Below, in pieces: positions 59,201 to 64,000 of a stretch of DNA of 64,000 nt. The notes under the pieces are model-generated. The model was not told the DNA's origin and did no database searches. It saw only the letters and a list, made by a program, of their open reading frames with translations. Location of the stretch: assembly GCF_008831285.2 (NCBI RefSeq), contig NC_045147.1, forward strand, positions 7,284,334-7,348,333, in the 5' to 3' direction. Position 1 is the first letter of the stretch, and each line of letters begins with the position of its first letter. Source of the stretch: Nymphaea colorata. Taxonomy: Eukaryota > Streptophyta > Magnoliopsida > Nymphaeales > Nymphaeaceae. A program made the position numbers and the translations under genes.

Positions 59201-60610
59201 TAAGGGTTGTGGCAACGCGTATAGGAAGCCGATACAAACTATCAGACACCAAACAAATCCCAATCTTCTTCCCTATCACCAAGTCCTGCAAAACACAACG
59301 TTTTTCAGAAAATATAAGTTCACAGTTTAGTTCCTTGGTGATCTTGCTAACAGATAAAAGATTTTTAAGGGAAGATGGGGAACATGCAGGGCACCATGCA
59401 CTAAGAAATTGTTCAACAAAGGCAGACTTCCTTTCCCTGCCACAGAGGTAAAGGAGCCATCGGCAAGGGACACACGTTCCTTTCCCGATGATAGCTTGTA
59501 GTCATGAAAGAGTTTAGGGTTACCAGTCATGTGATGAGTGGCACTGCTATCAACAATTCACTCTCCCATACAAGAAGTACCTTGTTCACCTGAAACAACC
59601 AGTGCCTGATTGACCTACACCTCATCTGACGTGTTTGCCTGAAAAACATCAATCTGGCTCAAATATGCTCGCAGCTCACGAATCCGTTCTGCAGAAATAG
59701 AAACTTTACCATCACTAGGATTCGTTGCATTCAAAACGGGCTTCTTCCCACCAGAAGACCTCCCCTACTATTCTTCTTCTAGGGATGCAGGTCCCAACAA
59801 AAGTCCATAGTATGACCAAGTTTTTTGCAGTGTGTACATTGACAGGAAGAACGGGTAGTTCCCACAGAGGCACGGCTAACGAAGGCGGACCGTTAATTGT
59901 GAGACATGGGATCCCCCTTTCTCCCACTTATGACCAGCCTCCTTTGCTCTTCAGCTTCAACACGGGAATAGACAACTTCAATACTGAATGATTCTTCAGA
60001 GTTAAGAATCTAACTTCTTATATTCTCGAATTCATCGTTCAGTCCAGCTAAGAAAAGGAATACCCTATTCTCCCACTCCTTTGCCATATACTGCATCTGG
60101 TCTTGAGCAGAACTCCATGTAACATCAGAATAGTAGTCAAGATCCTCCCACTTAGATTTTAATGCTGCGTAGAAATCTGCAACCGAAAGATCCCCTTGCC
60201 GCAGAGCATACACGTCCTTCATTAGTTGATACACACGAACTTTTCTTTTCTTTTGACCGTACATCTATTCCAAAATAATCCACATATCCCTCGCAGTCTT
60301 CTTTCGAAAAATGAGGGGTTGAATATCCGAAGACACTGAATTAACAATCCAAGTTTTTACCTGGTTGTCCTCAAGAAACCATGTATCCCAAGCCATACTA
60401 TCCACAGCAGGTTCGGCCTTTCTCCCATTCACATAGGCAATTCGTCATCAACCAGCGATCCCCATAGTAATTGCAGCAGACCATCGTAGATAATTCTCTT
60501 TGGTAAGCCGAATGGTGGTAACTTGAACCGGTACATTATCAGTTCTCACGGTCCCAACATCATGCTGATCGGTATTGACTGTGGAGGAGGAAGACGTGTC
60601 GGCCATGATC
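56245..60610 (-). pseudogene. copia J gag-pol, many stops
   Basis: Gag starts at about 60605 (MADTSSSTVN). Two adjacent stops occur near 60445, and another near 60266 just before MYGQKKRKVR. Leftwards: protease region near 59560 (a stop replaces part of the VDS-AT box), preintegrase WHERLGHLP (about 59140), integrase with IHSDVWGPSG (about 58960), SDNAREY (about 58770), NGVAERKNRE (about 58680), RT start near 57650 with a stop at the KWVYTIK box, YVDDMIVTC (about 57205), frame break near 56940, RNase H ending QLEGEC at 56242. The domain order is complete, but six or more lesions are present despite the young LTRs. Confidence 0.9.
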
Positions 60611-60925
60611 ACCAACTACAAGCGGATGACCAACAGAGGCACACAGCAGCGGCAACCCTTGAGGACAGCACTGGAGCCTGGTCGGGCGACGCTGGAGCGA
60701 TCAGCAGCGCTGGAGCAAAACAACGGCACAACTAGGGCACAGTCGGCAAATGGCAGCGGCGGAGGAGCAGCGGCGGCAGAGTGGCAGACACGGGCGACGC
60801 AGAGGATCTCAGGCGATGCAGCCGGGCAGCGGCGGCGGCGGCGGCAGCGGAAGCAGCGGCAGTGGCGGCAGCAAGTGATTTGGGGTTGGAACTTCACAAC
60901 CCTAAAAAAAATTTCCAAGCTCGTC

Positions 60926-60938
60926 GGCTCTGATACCA
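60926..60938 (-). other. copia J primer-binding site
   Basis: The reverse complement TGGTATCAGAGCC abuts the LTR. Confidence 0.9.
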
Positions 60939-61179
60939 TGTAGAAATAATAGACGCACAAGAACGGAAGATCGAACACAGATGTAACGTGGAAAACCCTC
61001 AACTAGAGGGAAAAAAACCACGGGTGAGGAGGTCTGGTGCCCACAAGCCGCCAGACTCTCTCTCTCTTTGATACTTCATTAACTTTTAAGATTAGGGTTT
61101 ACAATGCTATAAGTATGCCCAAATTAGGACACACTGGATCGGGTCCAGACCCGGACCCATACATCAAGATCCGTCAACA
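60939..61179 (-). repeat. copia J 5' LTR
   Basis: Partner of 56014-56244, with 10 extra bases (CATTAACTTTTAAG region). The palindrome is at 61141-61152. Confidence 0.94.
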
Positions 61180-61184
61180 AATCA

Positions 61185-61575
61185 GAATAAAAAAGTGTAG
61201 GTTGGCCTTTACATAACATAATATTCACTTCACCAATTGGAAATGAAACAGAGTAGGCAATTGCATGTGTTCGCAAACAGTGTCCATACTGTATATGAGG
61301 TTGCACCAAGTAAATGTCAAGTATATTGAACAGCCCACTATACTTTTGTAGAATGTAGGATAGAAATATGGATGGGTAATCTAATAGCAATATGGTGAGC
61401 GGCCCATAGGATTATTGGTAGGCTTACAATCAATCATATTGGCTCATTTAAGAATATCGCCAGCATAACGTGCTTAATTTAAAAGAATGATACTGCCCTC
61501 TCGTTTCACTTCAACTCCAAGGAAACAGTGCATGTATCCAAGATCTTTCGTTGCAAAGGTATGGATGATGTAAGA
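61185..61575 (-). pseudogene. copia K remnant, RT part
   Basis: The minus strand near 61560-61500 reads KDLGYMHCFLGVEVKREG with stops, the RT block normally written KDLG-L-YFLGIE. It is followed by decayed RT-RNase H connection sequence up to the J insertion. It completes the 55744-56008 piece. Confidence 0.78.
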
Positions 61576-62290
61576 AATAAACCCCTTCAAAATATTGAAG
61601 GGATAACCAATGATAGTAAAAGAGTAGTCCCACACATCCCTATATAAATAGATAAAGATGAATCTCCAGGGCTACAAAAAGAATCCATAAGACAGTAAGA
61701 TATCACTAAATTTATACCACATTCAAGAGAATTAATGAAGCCTATATTAATAGACACTAGATTCAACTATGGATGACTCCAAAACCCGTAAGATAGTACA
61801 ATCTACAAGTTGGATGTAAGAGAATCTTCCCTTTGCTTCTTTTTCTTTTTGTCTCTAGTGAAGCTCAGAATTTAAATAAGAGAACTCGATCTAAGACAAA
61901 TATGTACCTTGATTTCTTAACAAAGGTCACAAAGTAAAAAAGAACATACCATCCTTTAATGCAGCCGTAGCTTCCTTTCTGGTTGCCTGCAAATGAAATG
62001 TAAACAACAAATCAAACAAATGAAGTGCAGGCAGAATAACAACATTCAACTATCTTTAAGAGGGTGTGATTTTATCTATGTTGCTAAGGTACACCAAACG
62101 ACCTTGGGTATCTTAGGCTAATCTAGGTGACCAGCTTTTTAGAAATGTGGACATATATGCCTAGGCAACCATGAGCCTAGGCATTTTGACTAAAAAGCAA
62201 AAAAATTATTTGGCCTTTCCAAAGACATATTTTCTTAAATATTAAGAAGAGAAGAACCATTATACTGCTGTCAAATTTGTGTTTTACAAT
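61576..62290. other. spacer, no gene recognised
   Basis: AT-rich; no open frame with a motif and no element end that I can support. Confidence 0.45.
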
Positions 62291-62472
62291 TGTTGCGAGA
62301 GAGAGAGAGAGAGGCGGCAAAAAGTTGAAGTTCATTACGTGACCCGAATCTCTATTAAGAGATTAGGGTTAGGGAAAATTACAAGAAAAGTCCACTAAAA
62401 ATAACAAAACATTTAAAGAGATCCTCCCTAACTTCCTAATATTTCAGAAAACCCCTTTTTGTATCTTTAACA
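62291..62472 (-). repeat. copia G 3' LTR (182 bp)
   Basis: It runs from TGTTGCGAGAGAG to TATCTTTAACA. A purine tract on the minus strand (CTTGAGGGGGAG) abuts it. Similar to the LTRs at 28953-29184 and 29396-29625 and to the copia L LTR. Confidence 0.85.
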
Positions 62473-63446
62473 CTCCCCCTCAAGCTGGAACATATATATC
62501 AATCATGCTCAACTTGTTACAACATCTCAGGAAATCGCCTATGGGAAGAGCTTTAGTGAGAATATCTGCTGCCTGATCTTCTGAGGAGACATGAATAGTG
62601 CTAACAATTCCTCTTTGAACTAAGTCCCGAATATAGTGGCAATCCACTTCAATGTGTTTAGTCCTCTCATGGAAGACAGGATTGTTAGCGATATATGTAG
62701 CTGTCTTGTTGTCACAATACATTTTCATTGGGAGATTCACTGAGACACCGAACTCTACAAGTAGTGATCTAACCCACGAAATTTCAGCCGCAGTTTGAGC
62801 CATAGCCCTACATTCCGACTTAGCACTAGAACGAGCCACAACATTCTGCTTCTTGCTCCTCCAGGAACTAAGATTACCGCCCACAAAGACACAAAAACCG
62901 GTAGTAGACTTCCTGTCATCTAAAGATCCAGCATAATCAGCATCACTATACGCCTCGATGTCAACACATTCTCCTTTCTTGAACCATAGCCCCTTTCCCG
63001 GGGCTGATTTCAAGTATCTTACAATCATTAGAGCTGCATCCCAGTGAACTTTTCGGGGTTTTTCCATGAATTGGCTCAACTTATTCACAGCAAAGCTAAT
63101 GTCGGGACGAGTGACAGTCAAATATAACAGTTTCCCTATCAGAGATCTGTAAGATCTAGAGTCAAACGGCTCTGAGTCATCATCATGTATATGAATGCGA
63201 GGATTCATGGGAAGTGTGGCAGGTTTAGCCCCCAATAGTCCCGTTTCCTGTAGAAGATCAAGAACATATTTCCTATGAGACACTACAACTCCTTTATTAC
63301 TACGAGCCACCTCAATACCAAGAAAATAACGAAGTTGTCCAAGGTCTTTCGTAACAAAGTGTTGCTGTAAAAACTCCTTTGTTTGAGCTATTTCTTGATC
63401 ATTTTCCCCTATAAGAACAATATCATCCATGTAGACAATCAATATT
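62473..63446 (-). pseudogene. copia G, 3' half of pol, cut by copia L
   Basis: A continuous open frame of about 320 codons runs from 63442 to 62480: the RT catalytic box VYMDDIVLIG (about 63434), KDLGQLRYFLGIEVARS, SFAVNKLSQFME, then RNase H with YSDADYAGS, SSAKSECRAM (the usual AEAEYR reads AKSECR), CDNKTATYIANNP and the tail DILTKALP. There are no stops in the remaining part. Everything upstream of the YMDD box is missing because copia L begins at 63447. Confidence 0.92.
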
Positions 63447-63667
63447 GTTGAATAAGAAAAGTTTTATGTTTTAGGAGGTTCCTTATAATATTAAAGAGTT
63501 ATAAGGTCTCTTTAATATTTTCCTTATTTCCCATTGACTTATTTTGTAAATCCCTTTTTACCCTAATCTCTTTTATAAGAGAGATAAGGGTTATCGTAAT
63601 AACAAGTTCTTTTAGTTCAATCTCACGGCAGCTTCTCTCTCTCACTCTCTTCTTCTCCGCTGCAACA
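63447..63667 (+). repeat. copia L 5' LTR (221 bp)
   Basis: It contains CCCTAATCTCTTTTATAAGAGAG, a block shared with the LTRs at 28953-29625 and copia G, and a CT-rich end. Confidence 0.88.
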
Positions 63668-63679
63668 TGGTATCAGAGC
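63668..63679 (+). other. copia L primer-binding site
   Basis: TGGTATCAGAGC immediately after the LTR. Confidence 0.92.
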
Positions 63680-64000
63680 TATGGACGTGACTGGAGACTT
63701 GAAGCACACAGCCAGCGCGCGGACGTGACGCACACCGTCGGCGATCCTCCGCCTCCTTTCAGGCTTGATCTCTTCTACTTCCTCTGTTTCTTTCTCCTTC
63801 ACCTCTCGCCTGTTCTAGTTGCTGTTTTCCAGCAACGGAACAGTGTGGAGGAGTCTATTCACGCTAGGAGAGATGCGTGAATAGACTCCAGCCGTGGATT
63901 TTTCAGAAGTGAATATAGTATCGCAGCTGTGTGGGAGTCTGCGCTGATTAATCGCCTATGATTTGATATGTTATATGATCAACGCAGCCAAGTGGAGGAC

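Larger units (their letters stand above)
56014..61179 (-). mobile_element. copia J, full-length young Ty1/copia element nested in copia K
   Basis: The LTRs are at 56014-56244 and 60939-61179, differing by one 10-bp indel and about five substitutions. The perfect target duplication AATCA lies at 56009-56013 and 61180-61184. A primer site abuts the right LTR. The gag-integrase-RT-RNase H order is on the minus strand. Related to copia I and, by its LTR, to copia F. Confidence 0.95.
63447..64000 (+). mobile_element. copia L, 5' end (continues beyond window), inserted in copia G
   Basis: The 5' LTR is 63447-63667 (TGTTGAATAAG to CTGCAACA). The primer site TGGTATCAGAGC at 63668-63679 directly follows, then a leader without gag up to the window end. 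The presumptive left duplication pentamer is AATAT (63442-63446). The insertion falls a few codons ahead of the YMDD box of copia G and is in the opposite orientation. Confidence 0.9.

Overview
This window is nuclear DNA from a flowering plant. It holds the 3'-terminal exons of a Mediator tail subunit gene (MED23), a plant-type thioredoxin exon resembling the TPR-thioredoxin TDX, MITEs of two superfamilies, a LINE fragment, a CACTA end, and a very large load of LTR retrotransposons, mostly Ty1/copia. The species cannot be named from the sequence.

Layout. (1) 1-20741 is a nest of elements, all reading on the minus strand. An old copia element (A) is present as pieces at 2791-3279, 8707-9758 and 17912-20736. 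Copia D (3280-8701, target-site duplication CCACC) lies inside it. A long LTR-like element, E2 (9759-17911, duplication GTGGG), also lies inside A, and E2 carries the young copia B (10721-15861, duplication ATTAT). A second E-type element (E1) fills 1-2790. (2) 20737-31737 carries the end of MED23 on the plus strand: exons 23588-23769, 31315-31418 and 31539-31737. A compact non-autonomous LTR element (21185-23139, duplication GTTTC) lies upstream of the first visible exon. The 7.5-kb intron between the first two exons holds E3, the 3' end of copia F and a tandem LTR-leader repeat. (3) 31738-35803 is MED23 3' flank without recognisable genes. (4) 35804-40650 is copia H, whose LTRs contain a 24-bp minisatellite. 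(5) 40651-46635 holds a LINE fragment, the thioredoxin exon, a Tourist-like MITE, a gag zinc-knuckle remnant and a hAT-type MITE. (6) 46636-51445 is a chimera: the 3' half of copia C, a 218-bp piece of E, then the 5' half of a second A-family copia (A'). (7) 52050-64000 holds internally deleted copia I, a CACTA-like end, copia J inserted in an old copia remnant (K), truncated copia G, and the 5' end of copia L, which is inserted in G.

None of the retroelement gag-pol frames in the window is intact. Each has stops, frameshifts or deletions, so these elements are fossils, although B and J have nearly identical LTRs and are recent. The only host coding segments I can support are the MED23 exons and the thioredoxin exon.

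The most unusual observation is a palindromic motif of the form GGGTCyGGACCC, or a close variant, lying 23-37 bp inside the 5' (U3) terminus of the LTRs of A, A', B, F, I and J. The same motif sits at the same distance inside one end of all four E copies, which are otherwise unrelated in sequence. A second notable point is that the E2/A junction recurs at exactly the same base at 48579/48580. That shows a shared ancestral insertion followed by duplication and recombination. I see no CRISPR array, operon, or evidence of a new enzymatic system.
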